From Comamonas testosteroni (GTDB lineage Bacteria > Pseudomonadota > Gammaproteobacteria > Burkholderiales > Burkholderiaceae_C): 64,000 nucleotides of DNA. Position 1 is the first letter of the stretch; each line of letters begins with the position of its first letter. Positions 44,288-54,630 of this stretch are shown piece by piece. Below the pieces are notes generated by a model. It was not told where the DNA came from, ran no database searches, and saw nothing but the letters and a program-made list of their open reading frames with translations. Location: the NCBI RefSeq assembly GCF_014076415.1, contig NZ_CP043568.1, positions 5,704,001-5,768,000 on the forward strand, read 5' to 3'. The position numbers were made by a program, and so were the translations under genes.

Positions 44288-45724
44288 TTATTCCACCCGG
44301 CAGATCTTGAGCATATTAGTACCACCGGGCTGGCCCATGGGTTCGCCGCAGGTGATGGCGTAGACATCGCCGGACTGCACGATGCCGCGGGCCAGCAAGT
44401 GGCCCTTGGCCTGGTCCAGCGCCATGTCACGCTCGGCGCTGGTATCCATCAGCAAAGGACGCACGTTGCGATACAGCGCCATCTTGCGCTGCGTGGCCAG
44501 CTTGGGCGTCAGGGCGTAGATGGGGATATGGATGCGATGACGGCTCATCCACAGCGCGGTCGAACCGGAGTCCGTCAGCGCCACAATGGCCTTGGCACCC
44601 AGGTGATGCGCGGTGAACAGCGCGCCGATGGCGATGGCCTGGTCGGTACGCTTGAACTGGCTGTTGCTGAAATCAGCATCCTTGACGCGGTCTTCGGCCG
44701 CTTCCGCAGCGGCGCAGATGGCGGCCATTTCACGCACAGTCTCCAGCGGGTATTTGCCGGCAGCGGTTTCGGCGCTCAGCATCACGGCATCGGTACCGTC
44801 CAGCACGGCATTGGCCACGTCGCTCACTTCGGCACGGGTGGGCACGGGGTTGGTGATCATGGACTCCATCATCTGGGTCGCGGTGATCACCACCTTGTCC
44901 ATGTCGCGCGCCATGCGGATCATCTTCTTTTGCAGCGCGGGCACGGCGGCATTGCCCACTTCCACAGCCAGATCGCCACGGGCAACCATGATGCCGTCGG
45001 AGACCTTGAGAATCTCTTCCAGACGCGGAATGGCCTCGGCACGCTCGATCTTGGCGATCAGGCCGGGCCTGTGGCCGTACTGGGCAGCGGCCACATTGCA
45101 CAGCTGGCGTGCCATTTCCATGTCGGTGGCGTTCTTGGGGAAGCTCACGGCCACGTAGTCGGCCTGGAAGGACATCGCGGTCTTGATGTCTTCCATGTCC
45201 TTGGCGGTCAGTGCGGGAGCCGTCAGGCCGCCACCTTGCTTGTTGATGCCCTTGTTGTTGGACAGCTCGCCACCCAGCTTGACGACGGTGTGCACCTCTT
45301 CACCACGTACTGCGTCCACGGTCAGCACGATCAGACCGTCGTTGAGCAGCAGCACATCGCCAGCCTTCACGTCACGGGGCAGCTCCTTGTAATCAAGGCC
45401 CACGCCGTTGATGTCGCCGAGTTCGGTGCGCGATGCGTCGAGCACAAAGCGCTCGCCTGGCTCGAGCATGACCTTGCCCTCGGCAAACTTGCCGACGCGG
45501 ATCTTGGGACCCTGCAGGTCGGCCATGATGGCCACTTCGCGGCCCGCACGCTGTGCGGCTTCGCGCACCATGGTGGCACGGTCGATATGGTCCTGCGCCT
45601 TGCCATGGCTGAAGTTCAGGCGCACGACGTTCACGCCTTCGCGCACCATTTGTTCAAGCAGTTGCGGATCGCTGGAAGCGGGGCCCAGTGTGGCGACGAT
45701 CTTGGTAGCACGACTCACTTGCAT
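44288..45724 (-). CDS. pyk: Pyruvate kinase
   Basis: 478 aa, last step of glycolysis. N-terminal KIVATLGPASSD, then RLNFSHGK, the catalytic block KIERAEAIPRLEEIL and VARGDLAVEVG, and SAETAAGKYP with the potassium/Mg site; the C-terminal domain holds the allosteric fold (LTDSGSTALWMSRHR). It resembles the PykA type. ATG 45724 gives the normal start; the frame continues upstream without similarity. Confidence 0.95.
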   Translation of the reverse strand: MQVSRATKIVATLGPASSDPQLLEQMVREGVNVVRLNFSHGKAQDHIDRATMVREAAQRAGREVAIMADLQGPKIRVGKFAEGKVMLEPGERFVLDASRTELGDINGVGLDYKELPRDVKAGDVLLLNDGLIVLTVDAVRGEEVHTVVKLGGELSNNKGINKQGGGLTAPALTAKDMEDIKTAMSFQADYVAVSFPKNATDMEMARQLCNVAAAQYGHRPGLIAKIERAEAIPRLEEILKVSDGIMVARGDLAVEVGNAAVPALQKKMIRMARDMDKVVITATQMMESMITNPVPTRAEVSDVANAVLDGTDAVMLSAETAAGKYPLETVREMAAICAAAEAAEDRVKDADFSNSQFKRTDQAIAIGALFTAHHLGAKAIVALTDSGSTALWMSRHRIHIPIYALTPKLATQRKMALYRNVRPLLMDTSAERDMALDQAKGHLLARGIVQSGDVYAITCGEPMGQPGGTNMLKICRVE

Positions 45725-46034
45725 GAAATGTCTCTCTCGCGATGGAATGTAATCGGGTTTCAATTCTGGCACGAATGCGGTTACATGACTGCATCTTGCA
45801 CAGCACTGCAGCACCAGGCAAGCGCGTCGCAGAACAGAAAAAACAGTAGCTTCTTGCGCCTACCCATCATTGATATCAGGGTAAATAAAGCTTGAAATGT
45901 TTATATTTCAAGCGCTTGCAGCTACTGATTCGGAAGCATAAGAGGGAAACTTGCAGCCGAATCGACAAGCGTTGTGCAGCGCATCAATGGCAGCGTCGAA
46001 ACAGTTTTGCCCGGCAGGTTCAAATGTGCAGGCC
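45725..46034. other. Intergenic region between pyk and the CPBP gene
   Basis: 310 bases with no supported gene. It contains the pyk promoter region and, at 45838-45932, an imperfect palindromic repeat element. The rest shows no clear structure. Confidence 0.6.
45838..45932. repeat. AGCTACTG/AGCGCTT palindromic element, 95 bases
   Basis: CAGTAGCTTCTTGCGC on the left and GCGCTTGCAGCTACTG on the right are imperfect reverse complements at the two ends of a roughly 90-base element, with a second inner inverted repeat TTGAAATG...ATTTCAAG. It has the look of a small non-autonomous repeat and lies upstream of pyk. Confidence 0.55.
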
Positions 46035-46814
46035 TCAGATCAGCCCGTGGGAGAGCAGATAGGTCACCACATGCGTGAGCATGGCGGCCTCGAGTCCGTA
46101 GCGCCAGAGCATGATGCCCGCCAGCAGTCCATAGACGCTTTCACACACCAGCAGCTGCAGTACGACCGGCGCCGGCAGCTCGCCGACCATGGTCCAGCCC
46201 AGAAACACCGGAATGCAGCCGGACAGCAGGGCAGCCAGCGCGATGGCCGACCAGCCCAGCCGCCAGTCCGGGCGCTGCCGGGGGCTGCCGAAGGCCTTCC
46301 ACAACATCCACATCACGCCCGTCAGCATGCCAAGACGCAACAGCAACTCTTCGGTAATCGCGCCGTATAGCAGCTTGGGCCATAGCGGCAGACCGTAGAC
46401 CGGGTCCACAAAAGACATGCTTTCGGGCCAGAGCACGGCCAACGTCACCAGCCAGGCTGCACCGATCACGCCACCGGCCACGCCGGGCAGGCTCAGCACG
46501 CGTACGCCACGCCAGGGCATGCGCCCCTCGGCCAGGGCATGAATCAATGGTGCACTCAAGCCCAGCCTCGGGCCCAGACTGACCCCCAGGCCCACGCTCA
46601 GCGCCAGCAGGATGCTCAATCCCGCCGTCGCGGCCCAGCCAACCACAATGTCGGAGCCGCCACTCGCCAGAACGGCCAGCCAGGCCGGCGGCGTCGTCCA
46701 GGCCAGCGCCACCACACCCGGCAGACCCAGCAACCAAAGCAGCAAACCCATGCGCGCGACAGACTGTGGCCTGGCAGCTGTGCGATGAGACAGGTGGGCA
46801 AAGGTCTGCGGCAT
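46035..46814 (-). CDS. CPBP-family intramembrane protease
   Basis: 259 aa with six to eight helices. The glutamic protease signature EELLLR is in GAITEELLLRLGML, and a later histidine is in AMLTHVVTYL, as in CAAX/bacteriocin-processing (Abi) proteases. ATG 46814 has GGAG at the right distance; a GTG at 46844 would overlap the pepP stop. It follows pepP directly (22-base gap) and may be co-transcribed. Whether it cuts prenylated or other membrane proteins is unknown. Confidence 0.82.
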   Translation of the reverse strand: MPQTFAHLSHRTAARPQSVARMGLLLWLLGLPGVVALAWTTPPAWLAVLASGGSDIVVGWAATAGLSILLALSVGLGVSLGPRLGLSAPLIHALAEGRMPWRGVRVLSLPGVAGGVIGAAWLVTLAVLWPESMSFVDPVYGLPLWPKLLYGAITEELLLRLGMLTGVMWMLWKAFGSPRQRPDWRLGWSAIALAALLSGCIPVFLGWTMVGELPAPVVLQLLVCESVYGLLAGIMLWRYGLEAAMLTHVVTYLLSHGLI

Positions 46815-46836
46815 GCTGAGCTCCGGTTCAAGCCTC

Positions 46837-48219
46837 TCAGTCACGCATCAACGCTTCGATCTCGTCGACCTTGACCGGCACGCCGCGAGTGATGAGCTCG
46901 CAGCCGGTTTCGGTGACGATGGCATCGTCCTCGATGCGGATACCGATGTTGTGGAACTGTTCGGGCACACTAGGTGCCGGACGCACATAGATGCCCGGCT
47001 CTATCGTCGTGACCATGCCGGGGCGCAGGATGCGGCTGGGGCGATTGGCAATGGTTTCACCAGAGATCGGGTCCTTGCGCTCGCTGACCACGCCCAGCTC
47101 GCTGGGCTCCACATAGCTGCCGCAGTCATGCACATCCATGCCCAGCCAGTGGCCGGTGCGATGCATGTAGAACTGGAAGTAGGCACGCGACTCGATCACA
47201 TCCTCGGCCGTGCCGTACTTGGTACGGTCCAGCAGTCCCAGGTCCAGCATGCCCTGGGCCAGCACGGCAACAGTGGCGTCATGCGGGTCGTTGAAGCGCT
47301 TGCCGGCCTTGGTGACGGCAATCGCCGCTTCCTGGCTGGCCAGCACCAGCTCATAGAGCGCACGCTGCGCTCCGCTGAACTTGCCGTCGGCCGGGAAGGT
47401 GCGCGTGATGTCGCTGGCATAACCATCCAGTTCACAGCCCGCATCGATGAGCACCAGCTCGCCCGCGCGCACCGGCGCCTTGTCTGCCTGATAGTGCAGC
47501 ACGCAGGCATTGGCACCGGCGGCCACGATGGAGCCGTAGGCCACGTACTGCGAGCCATGCTGGCGGAACTCGTGCAGCAGCTCGGCGTCCAGATGATATT
47601 CACGCACCTCCTCGCCATTGCGGATCATGCGGGCCGAGCGCTGCATGGCACGTACATGGGCCTGGGCACTGATCTGCGCGGCGCGGCGCATGATGTCCTG
47701 CTCATGCTCGTCCTTGAGCAGACGCATTTCATCCAGCAGCGCACAGGCGTCGCCCTGCTGTGTGGGACAGAGCACGCCAAAGCGCGAGCGGGCGCGCACC
47801 TGGCTGAGCCAGCCTTCGACCTGTTCGGCCAGGCCCTTGTGGGTGGCGAAGGGGAACCAGACACGCTCGCGGTTTTCCAGCAGGCGCGGCAGGCGGGAAT
47901 TGATTTCATCGCTGGAGCAGGCCTGATCCATGCCCAGCCTGGCCTTGGCCGCCTCGGGGCCCAGGCGGTAGCCGGTCCAGACCTCGCGCTCCAGATCCTT
48001 GGGCTGGCAGAACAGCACGCTCTTGCCGTCGCTGGTCAGCACCAGGCAGGCATTGGGCTCACTAAAGCCCGTGAGGTAGTAGAAGTAGCTGTCGTGGCGA
48101 TACAGATACTCGGTATCGCGGTTGCGATGCAACTCGGGAGCCGTGGGGATGATGGCGACACCGCCGTCGCCCAACTGGGCGGCCAAGCGTGCGCGGCGTT
48201 GGGCATATACAGAAGTCAT
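46837..48219 (-). CDS. pepP: Xaa-Pro aminopeptidase
   Basis: Removes N-terminal residues preceding proline. The creatinase-like N-domain starts YAQRRARLAAQLG; the pita-bread metal site has Asp in LIDAGCELDGYASDITRTF, His in GHWLGMDVHD, Glu in TIEPGIY and Glu in GIRIEDD. About 460 aa. The start is uncertain: ATG 48219 matches family members, while ATGs at 48225 and 48246 are in frame and none has a clear ribosome site. It is followed closely by the CPBP protease gene. Confidence 0.94.
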   Translation of the reverse strand: MTSVYAQRRARLAAQLGDGGVAIIPTAPELHRNRDTEYLYRHDSYFYYLTGFSEPNACLVLTSDGKSVLFCQPKDLEREVWTGYRLGPEAAKARLGMDQACSSDEINSRLPRLLENRERVWFPFATHKGLAEQVEGWLSQVRARSRFGVLCPTQQGDACALLDEMRLLKDEHEQDIMRRAAQISAQAHVRAMQRSARMIRNGEEVREYHLDAELLHEFRQHGSQYVAYGSIVAAGANACVLHYQADKAPVRAGELVLIDAGCELDGYASDITRTFPADGKFSGAQRALYELVLASQEAAIAVTKAGKRFNDPHDATVAVLAQGMLDLGLLDRTKYGTAEDVIESRAYFQFYMHRTGHWLGMDVHDCGSYVEPSELGVVSERKDPISGETIANRPSRILRPGMVTTIEPGIYVRPAPSVPEQFHNIGIRIEDDAIVTETGCELITRGVPVKVDEIEALMRD

Positions 48220-48273
48220 GGGCATATCGTAATGCTGGCCGGGCATCTGTACATCAGCTTACATCTGCGGATG

Positions 48274-49104
48274 TCAGCTATTGCGCTCCTGCCCCTGTGT
48301 CGATCTGAATCCGGTGGTCAGCAGCGCCATCGCATCATCGGGCACCAGGACCTCGGGCTGGCTCGCGCGCCAGCCCGACCAGAGCAGACTTGCGCCCGAC
48401 AGGATCAGCAGGCCGCAGACCAGCCACTCCACCAGCCTTTTGGGCCAGGCGGGCGGATGTCTGGCACTCCACCAGGTCACGCCCGTGACGACAGGAAAGG
48501 CCAGCGCCGTCCAGCCCATGACCGCCCAGTTCAGCTGTCCCTCCACAGCCACCATGGCAGCGCGCAGCAACGAGCAGGAGACAAACATGGCAAACAGGCA
48601 GTGGCGCACCAGCATGCGATCCAGCGGCTGACGATAGAGGTGATAGACCATGGGCGGGCCAGGCGTGGCAAACAAGCCACCGAGCAGTCCCGACGACACG
48701 CCGGCCACCCACATGGAAACGGGGCCCGAGGGCTGGTCCAACGCCTTCTTCTGCATCAGCAGCAGCATGGCGCACAGCACGATCACCAGGCCCAGCAGCA
48801 TGCGCAGGCCGTTGAGCGTATTGCCGCTGAGCCAGTGCAGCAGCAGCACCCCGCCGACCACGCCCAGCACGCTGCTGATGAGCATGGGCTTGAGCATGGC
48901 CCAGTCCGGCTCGAAGCGGTAGGCGCGCATATAGCTGACGCCGTTGATGATGGACAGCAGACAGGCCACATTGGCCGCATCGGCAATATTCATCAGGCCA
49001 GTGGCGCCTGCCACGCCGACAAAGATCAGCCCGAACGCGAAGCCCGTGAGGTTCTGGCAGAACGCGGCCAGCCCCACCAGAGCCATGAAGAAAACGATTT
49101 GCAT
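48274..49104 (-). CDS. Sulfite exporter TauE/SafE-family membrane protein
   Basis: 276 aa with about eight helices. The N-terminal half AALAAFCQNLTGFAFGLIF and the second-half repeat AGVSSGLLGGLFATPGPPMVYHLY match TauE/SafE permeases, which move sulfite, sulfoacetate or other small organic anions. ATG 49104 was selected over a start 24 bases upstream. Its promoter region holds a perfect 20-bp palindrome at 49186-49205. Given the sulfur operon at 5.7 kb a sulfur role is possible but unproven. Confidence 0.85.
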   Translation of the reverse strand: MQIVFFMALVGLAAFCQNLTGFAFGLIFVGVAGATGLMNIADAANVACLLSIINGVSYMRAYRFEPDWAMLKPMLISSVLGVVGGVLLLHWLSGNTLNGLRMLLGLVIVLCAMLLLMQKKALDQPSGPVSMWVAGVSSGLLGGLFATPGPPMVYHLYRQPLDRMLVRHCLFAMFVSCSLLRAAMVAVEGQLNWAVMGWTALAFPVVTGVTWWSARHPPAWPKRLVEWLVCGLLILSGASLLWSGWRASQPEVLVPDDAMALLTTGFRSTQGQERNS

Positions 49105-49185
49105 GCACTCACCCGATGACGGCCACAAGAGGAACTGTGGATTTGCATCCGGTTGCGCCAGTCAGAAAAGTAAAAAGCATAGCAG

Positions 49186-49205
49186 ATGCTTGCCATGGCA
49201 AGCAT
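49186..49205. promoter_or_regulatory. Perfect 20-bp palindrome upstream of the TauE-type gene
   Basis: The ten bases ATGCTTGCCA are followed directly by their reverse complement TGGCAAGCAT. It lies 82 bases before the TauE start in otherwise gene-free DNA (49105-49276), a typical place for a dimeric repressor or activator site. No regulator gene is adjacent. Confidence 0.55.
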
Positions 49206-49276
49206 TCGTGCAATCCACAGGGATACGCCTCAACTCATAGCTTCATGCGCATTGCTGGCATGAGTTCCAAAGCAGT

Positions 49277-50305
49277 TTATGGAGCAAGTATTTTGATCTG
49301 CTGCGCCGACCATTCGACCAGCTCGCCACGCTGCGCATGCCAACCTTGGGGCGCGAAATCCGGCCAGTGGCAAAGCAGCTCGCGGGTTGGCACATCCCAG
49401 AGCCAGCACTGCCCTTCGCCCACCACCAGCAAGCGACCGTTCACGCAGTGCAGGTGCCGGGCGCGCGGCAAGCCGGGCATGGGCCAGAGCTGGCCCGCAT
49501 GGCCTTCCTCGGGCACAGGCGCATGGATATCGAAGATCACTACGCCCGGCGCATGCAGGCAGTCGCCAAACCCATCGTCATCCCAGTTGCCCACGTTCCA
49601 GATCGCGACGCGCGAGTCATCCAGCCACACGCAGGGCTGGTCCCAGCCCTCGCCCTGCGCCAGCCGCTTGCGCGAGGGGCCGTCTTCGGACTCCCAGCGG
49701 TTGCCATCCAGCCAGGCAGACAGCGACCACACGACGGGAATGCCCACGGGCGCCCAGACCCAGCCGTCGTCCAGCAACCATTGCTGAGCAGGGCTAGGCA
49801 GAAGACGACCATGGAAATAGTCCAGATAGTGCGGCTGCTCGAACGCCAGCCCGTCGCGCTCGGTCAGGTTCTCGCCCGTCGCGCAATCCATGACATCGAG
49901 CCGGTTCCACTGCGTGCGGTGAATCAGCACATCGCGACCCTGGTGCCGAATAAAGGCGATGGAAAAAGGCACGGTTTGGGGGTGGTAGTCGCCCCCGAAA
50001 AGCTGCGCGATGCGCTCACCGGTACGCAAGTTCACCAGCACGCCCCATGTACCGCCATCATTGGCAATCACCGCGTAGTCGCCACTGAGCGCGCAATGTA
50101 CTTTGAAGCCATGCGGCCAGTGCGGCGTAGGCGGTGTGGGTTCCGGCAAGTCCAGCAGCGCCAGTTGCTGGCTCCGCCCATTTGGCAGCTTCAGCGCATG
50201 CAAGCCACCGTCCCGGGTCAGCAGCAGCAACTGCCCCCAGCCAGCCTGCGCAGTGCAGGCATGGACGATGTGCGGGCCTGGCCAGTCGATGCTGCGTGCG
50301 CTCAA
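49277..50305 (-). CDS. Hypothetical protein, probable beta-propeller-like repeat protein
   Basis: 342 aa, soluble, no signal peptide, rich in Trp, His and Pro. Repeated short strands with W/G-D patterns (LLLLTRDGGLHALKLPNG, GGTWGVLVNLRTGERI, LDVMDCATGEN, VVIFDIHAPVP, CWLWDVPTRELL) suggest a WD40- or YVTN-like propeller. I do not recognise a family. It begins three bases after the murU stop and so is almost certainly co-transcribed with it. The function is unknown. Confidence 0.6.
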   Translation of the reverse strand: MSARSIDWPGPHIVHACTAQAGWGQLLLLTRDGGLHALKLPNGRSQQLALLDLPEPTPPTPHWPHGFKVHCALSGDYAVIANDGGTWGVLVNLRTGERIAQLFGGDYHPQTVPFSIAFIRHQGRDVLIHRTQWNRLDVMDCATGENLTERDGLAFEQPHYLDYFHGRLLPSPAQQWLLDDGWVWAPVGIPVVWSLSAWLDGNRWESEDGPSRKRLAQGEGWDQPCVWLDDSRVAIWNVGNWDDDGFGDCLHAPGVVIFDIHAPVPEEGHAGQLWPMPGLPRARHLHCVNGRLLVVGEGQCWLWDVPTRELLCHWPDFAPQGWHAQRGELVEWSAQQIKILAP

Positions 50306-50308
50306 GTC

Positions 50309-51076
50309 TCAGCCCTGGTTGAGCTGGGCCAGTCGCTCGGGCGTGCCCACATCGACCCAGCGACCGCGGTAGAGCGAGGCACCCACCCGGCCTGCCCGCA
50401 TGGCGCGGCGCAGCAGCGGGGCCAGCGGCTCGCGCAGGCCCTCGGGGTTTCCCGGCTCCACATCGAACCACGGTGCTGCAAACAGCTCGGCTTTCAGCAG
50501 CGCAATCGTGCTGTAGGTATAGCGTGGGCGCTCGTCGTCGGCAGGCAGGTCCAGCGCCTTGCCGTCCTCGCTCAGGCCAAAGTCGCCACGCGGATTGTGT
50601 GCAGGATTGGGTACCAGCCACAGGTGGGCCAGTTCATCGCTGTGCGCAAACGCCTGGGCAGCCTTCGCCGCAAAGCTGAAATCCGGCGCATAGACATCGC
50701 CTGCAGCCAGCCAGAAAACCCGGTCCAGCTGCGGCAGGGCGCGGCTGATGCCTCCAGCGGTTTCAAAGGCTTTCTCGGGCTCCGCCGAATAGGAAAGCAA
50801 TAATTTCGCACTCGCGCCCCCATCGGGCTGCGGCACAAATTCATCGCCGAAATACCCAGGAATCTGCGCCCCCAGCCAGCCGGTATTGATGACGGCTCGC
50901 GGCACGCCGGCAGCCAGCAGCGCCTGCATGTGCAGCTGCAACAGCGGCACACCCTGCACCTTGAGCAGCGGCTTGGGCGTGACATCGGTCAGCGGCCGCA
51001 TGCGCTCGCCCCGGCCTGCGGCCAGCAGCATTGCAGGGGGTTGCACCAGGAGGGAAGCAGCGTTTTCTACAGTCAT
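50309..51076 (-). CDS. murU: Nucleotidyltransferase, probable N-acetylmuramate 1-phosphate uridylyltransferase
   Basis: 255 aa sugar-nucleotide pyrophosphorylase. The signature AMLLAAGRGERMRPLTDVTPKPLL is at the N-terminus, the metal site in FWLAAGDVYAPDF, and YRGRWVDVGTPERLAQL at the C-terminus. The length and ends match MurU, which makes UDP-MurNAc in wall recycling. The usual partner kinase AmgK is not next to it here. ATG 51076 is the family start; the frame stays open for 2 kb further as an antisense shadow of tkt. Confidence 0.85.
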   Translation of the reverse strand: MTVENAASLLVQPPAMLLAAGRGERMRPLTDVTPKPLLKVQGVPLLQLHMQALLAAGVPRAVINTGWLGAQIPGYFGDEFVPQPDGGASAKLLLSYSAEPEKAFETAGGISRALPQLDRVFWLAAGDVYAPDFSFAAKAAQAFAHSDELAHLWLVPNPAHNPRGDFGLSEDGKALDLPADDERPRYTYSTIALLKAELFAAPWFDVEPGNPEGLREPLAPLLRRAMRAGRVGASLYRGRWVDVGTPERLAQLNQG

Positions 51077-51229
51077 TGCAATCAGCTTGTCAACATGGTT
51101 TGAGGTGCGCAAGACACCTGTTTCTGGGGTTGCACTGTAGAGCATTGACCCGCATCCCGCCTGCGAAAATTGGGCCTCCATTAAAATAATGGGCTTAGCA
51201 GAATTACCCCTCCTTTTCGGAGCGCCCTG

Positions 51230-53278
51230 ATGGCCAACACTCAAAATATGGCGAATGCAATCCGTGCACTCGCAATGGATGCCGTTCAACAAGCCAATTC
51301 CGGCCACCCCGGTGCCCCCATGGGCATGGCCGACATGGCCGTAGCGCTGTGGAGCCGCCACCTCCAGCACAACCCCGTGAACCCTCACTGGGCCAACCGC
51401 GACCGCTTCATTCTGTCGAACGGCCATGGCTCCATGCTGATCTATGCGCTGCTGCACCTGAGCGGCTACGACCTGCCCATCGAAGAGCTGAAGAACTTCC
51501 GTCAGCTGCACAGCAAGACTGCAGGCCACCCCGAAGTGGGCATTACCCCCGGCGTGGAAACCACCACCGGCCCTCTGGGCCAGGGCATCACCAATGCCGT
51601 GGGTTTTGCACTGGCTGAAAAGCTGCTGGCTGCCGAGTTCAACAAGGACAAGCACGAGATCGTCGACCACCACACTTATGTGTTCCTGGGCGATGGCTGC
51701 CTGATGGAAGGCATCTCGCATGAAGCCGCCGCCCTGGCTGGTGCCTGGAAGCTGAACAAGCTGATCGCCCTGTACGACGACAACGGCATTTCCATCGACG
51801 GCAAGGTCGCCCCCTGGTTCATCGACAACACGCCCGAGCGTTTTGAAGCCTATGGCTGGAACGTGATCCGCGCCGTGGACGGCCACAACGTGGACGCCCT
51901 GGACAAGGCCATCGCCGCTGCCAAGAAGAGCGCCGACAAGCCCACGCTGATCTGCTGCAAGACCCATATCGGCAAGGGCTCGCCCAACCGTCAGGACACG
52001 GCCAAGGCCCACGGCGAACCTCTGGGCGCCGAAGAAATCGCACTGACCCGCGCGGCTCTGGGCTGGACTCATGGCCCCTTCGAGATCCCTGCCGAGGTCT
52101 ACACCGACTGGAACGCCAAGGATCTGGGCACCAAGGCCGAAGCTGCCTGGAACGAAAAGTTCGCAGCCTACACCGCTGCCTTCCCCGAGCAAGCCGCCGA
52201 GTTCACCCGCCGCATGGCTGGCGATCTGCCCGCCAACTTCGGTGAAATCGCCGCCAAGATCGCCTCCGACGCCCATGACGCCGGTGCCACCGTGGCCAGC
52301 CGCAAGGCCAGCCAGCTGGCCCTGGAAGGCCTGACAGCTGCCCTGCCCGAGCTGCTGGGCGGCTCTGCCGACCTGACCGGCTCCAACCTGACCAACACCA
52401 AGTCCACTCCCTCTTTCCGCGTGGATGACAAGGGTGCCGTGGTCAAGACCGAAGAAGGCCAGATCGGCCGCCACATCAACTACGGTGTGCGCGAGTTCGG
52501 CATGGCCGCCATCATGAACGGTGTGGCGCTGCACGGCGGCTTCATCCCCTACGGCGGCACCTTCCTGACCTTCTCCGACTACAGCCGCAACGCCATCCGC
52601 ATGGCCGCCCTGATGAAGCAGCGCGTGATCCATGTGTTCACGCACGACTCCATCGGCCTGGGCGAAGACGGCCCCACCCACCAGTCCATCGAGCACGCAG
52701 CCTCCCTGCGCCTGATCCCCGGTCTGGACGTGTGGCGCCCCGCCGACACCACCGAGACCGCCGTGGCCTGGACCGTGGCCCTGAGCCAGAAGAACAAGCC
52801 CACAGCCATGCTGCTGAGCCGCCAGAACCTGGCTTACTCGCCCAAGAGCGAAGACGCGCTGGACGACATCGCCTGCGGCGCCTACGTGCTCTCCGAGCCC
52901 AAGGATGTGGGCCTGAAGGGCAAGAAGGCCCAGGCCGTGATCATCGCCACCGGCTCCGAAGTGCAGCTGGCTCTGGCTGCCCAGAAGCAGCTGGCCGAAC
53001 GCAAGATCGCCGTGCGCGTGGTCTCCATGCCCAGCACCACGACCTTCGACAAGCAGGATGTGAAGTACAAGAAGGCCGTGCTGCCCGCCGGCCTGCCCCG
53101 CATCGCCGTGGAAATGGGCGTGACCGACTTCTGGTGGAAGTACGGCTGCGCCGCCGTGGTCGGCATCGACACCTACGGCGAGTCCGCTCCCGCAGGCGTG
53201 CTGTTCAAGCACTTCGGCTTCACCGCCGAGAATGTGGCCGATACCGTGCAGGTCGCCCTGCAGAACGCTGCCAAGTAA
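51230..53278 (+). CDS. tkt: Transketolase
   Basis: 682 aa ThDP enzyme of the pentose-phosphate pathway. N-terminal [22 protein letters not shown], ThDP motif [18 protein letters not shown]...YDDN, catalytic histidines in [12 protein letters not shown] and [19 protein letters not shown], and [15 protein letters not shown] at the C-terminal domain. CGGAGCG precedes the ATG. It ends 143 bases before gap with a terminator between, so the two are neighbours with separate signals. Confidence 0.97.
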   Translation: MANTQNMANAIRALAMDAVQQANSGHPGAPMGMADMAVALWSRHLQHNPVNPHWANRDRFILSNGHGSMLIYALLHLSGYDLPIEELKNFRQLHSKTAGHPEVGITPGVETTTGPLGQGITNAVGFALAEKLLAAEFNKDKHEIVDHHTYVFLGDGCLMEGISHEAAALAGAWKLNKLIALYDDNGISIDGKVAPWFIDNTPERFEAYGWNVIRAVDGHNVDALDKAIAAAKKSADKPTLICCKTHIGKGSPNRQDTAKAHGEPLGAEEIALTRAALGWTHGPFEIPAEVYTDWNAKDLGTKAEAAWNEKFAAYTAAFPEQAAEFTRRMAGDLPANFGEIAAKIASDAHDAGATVASRKASQLALEGLTAALPELLGGSADLTGSNLTNTKSTPSFRVDDKGAVVKTEEGQIGRHINYGVREFGMAAIMNGVALHGGFIPYGGTFLTFSDYSRNAIRMAALMKQRVIHVFTHDSIGLGEDGPTHQSIEHAASLRLIPGLDVWRPADTTETAVAWTVALSQKNKPTAMLLSRQNLAYSPKSEDALDDIACGAYVLSEPKDVGLKGKKAQAVIIATGSEVQLALAAQKQLAERKIAVRVVSMPSTTTFDKQDVKYKKAVLPAGLPRIAVEMGVTDFWWKYGCAAVVGIDTYGESAPAGVLFKHFGFTAENVADTVQVALQNAAK

Positions 53279-53281
53279 GCG

Positions 53282-53306
53282 AAAAAGGGGCCTCGTGCCC
53301 CTTTTT
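53282..53306 (+). terminator. Intrinsic terminator of tkt
   Basis: AAAAAGGGGC and GCCCCTTTTT pair around CTCGT. It directly follows the tkt stop codon. Confidence 0.88.
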
Positions 53307-53315
53307 TCCGGCTGA

Positions 53316-54419
<1,104 letters not shown>

Positions 54420-54439
54420 TCTTCGCAGATTACAAGCAA

Positions 54440-54481
54440 AATCAGGCTCTAGTGCTTATCTGATAAGCACTGGCAGCTATC
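54440..54481 (+). repeat. AGCTATCAA-type palindromic element behind gap
   Basis: AGTGCTTATC-T-GATAAGCACT (54451-54471) is a perfect palindrome with a one-base centre, followed by GGCAGCTATCAAAAAA. It lies between the gap stop and the gap terminator, like the copies behind fba and the nucleosidase. Confidence 0.7.
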
Positions 54482-54517
54482 AAAAAAGCCAGCATGGGAC
54501 GCCATGCTGGCTTTTTT
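54482..54517 (+). terminator. Strong intrinsic terminator of gap
   Basis: A 16-bp perfect stem (54482-54497 with 54502-54517) closes loop GACG and ends in a T run. Confidence 0.92.
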
Positions 54518-54630
54518 TCGTCCCACAAGACCGGAGCCGGCCGGAGCATGTCTCGGATACATTTGTAACACGCAGCCACCACCAACGCCCAAGAGCGTGA
54601 AGCGCTGCCACTTCCTCAGACAAGGCCGCC

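Noticed and set aside
46813..49119. A 768-codon plus-strand frame across pepP and the TauE-type gene
   Set aside because: It is antisense to two well-supported genes, rich in His/Gln/Ala repeats typical of shadow frames, and lacks any recognisable motif.
50309..53212. A 967-codon open frame on the minus strand across tkt
   Set aside because: Only the first-listed 255 codons (50309-51076) resemble a protein (MurU). The rest is antisense to transketolase in high-GC DNA and has no family-like segments.
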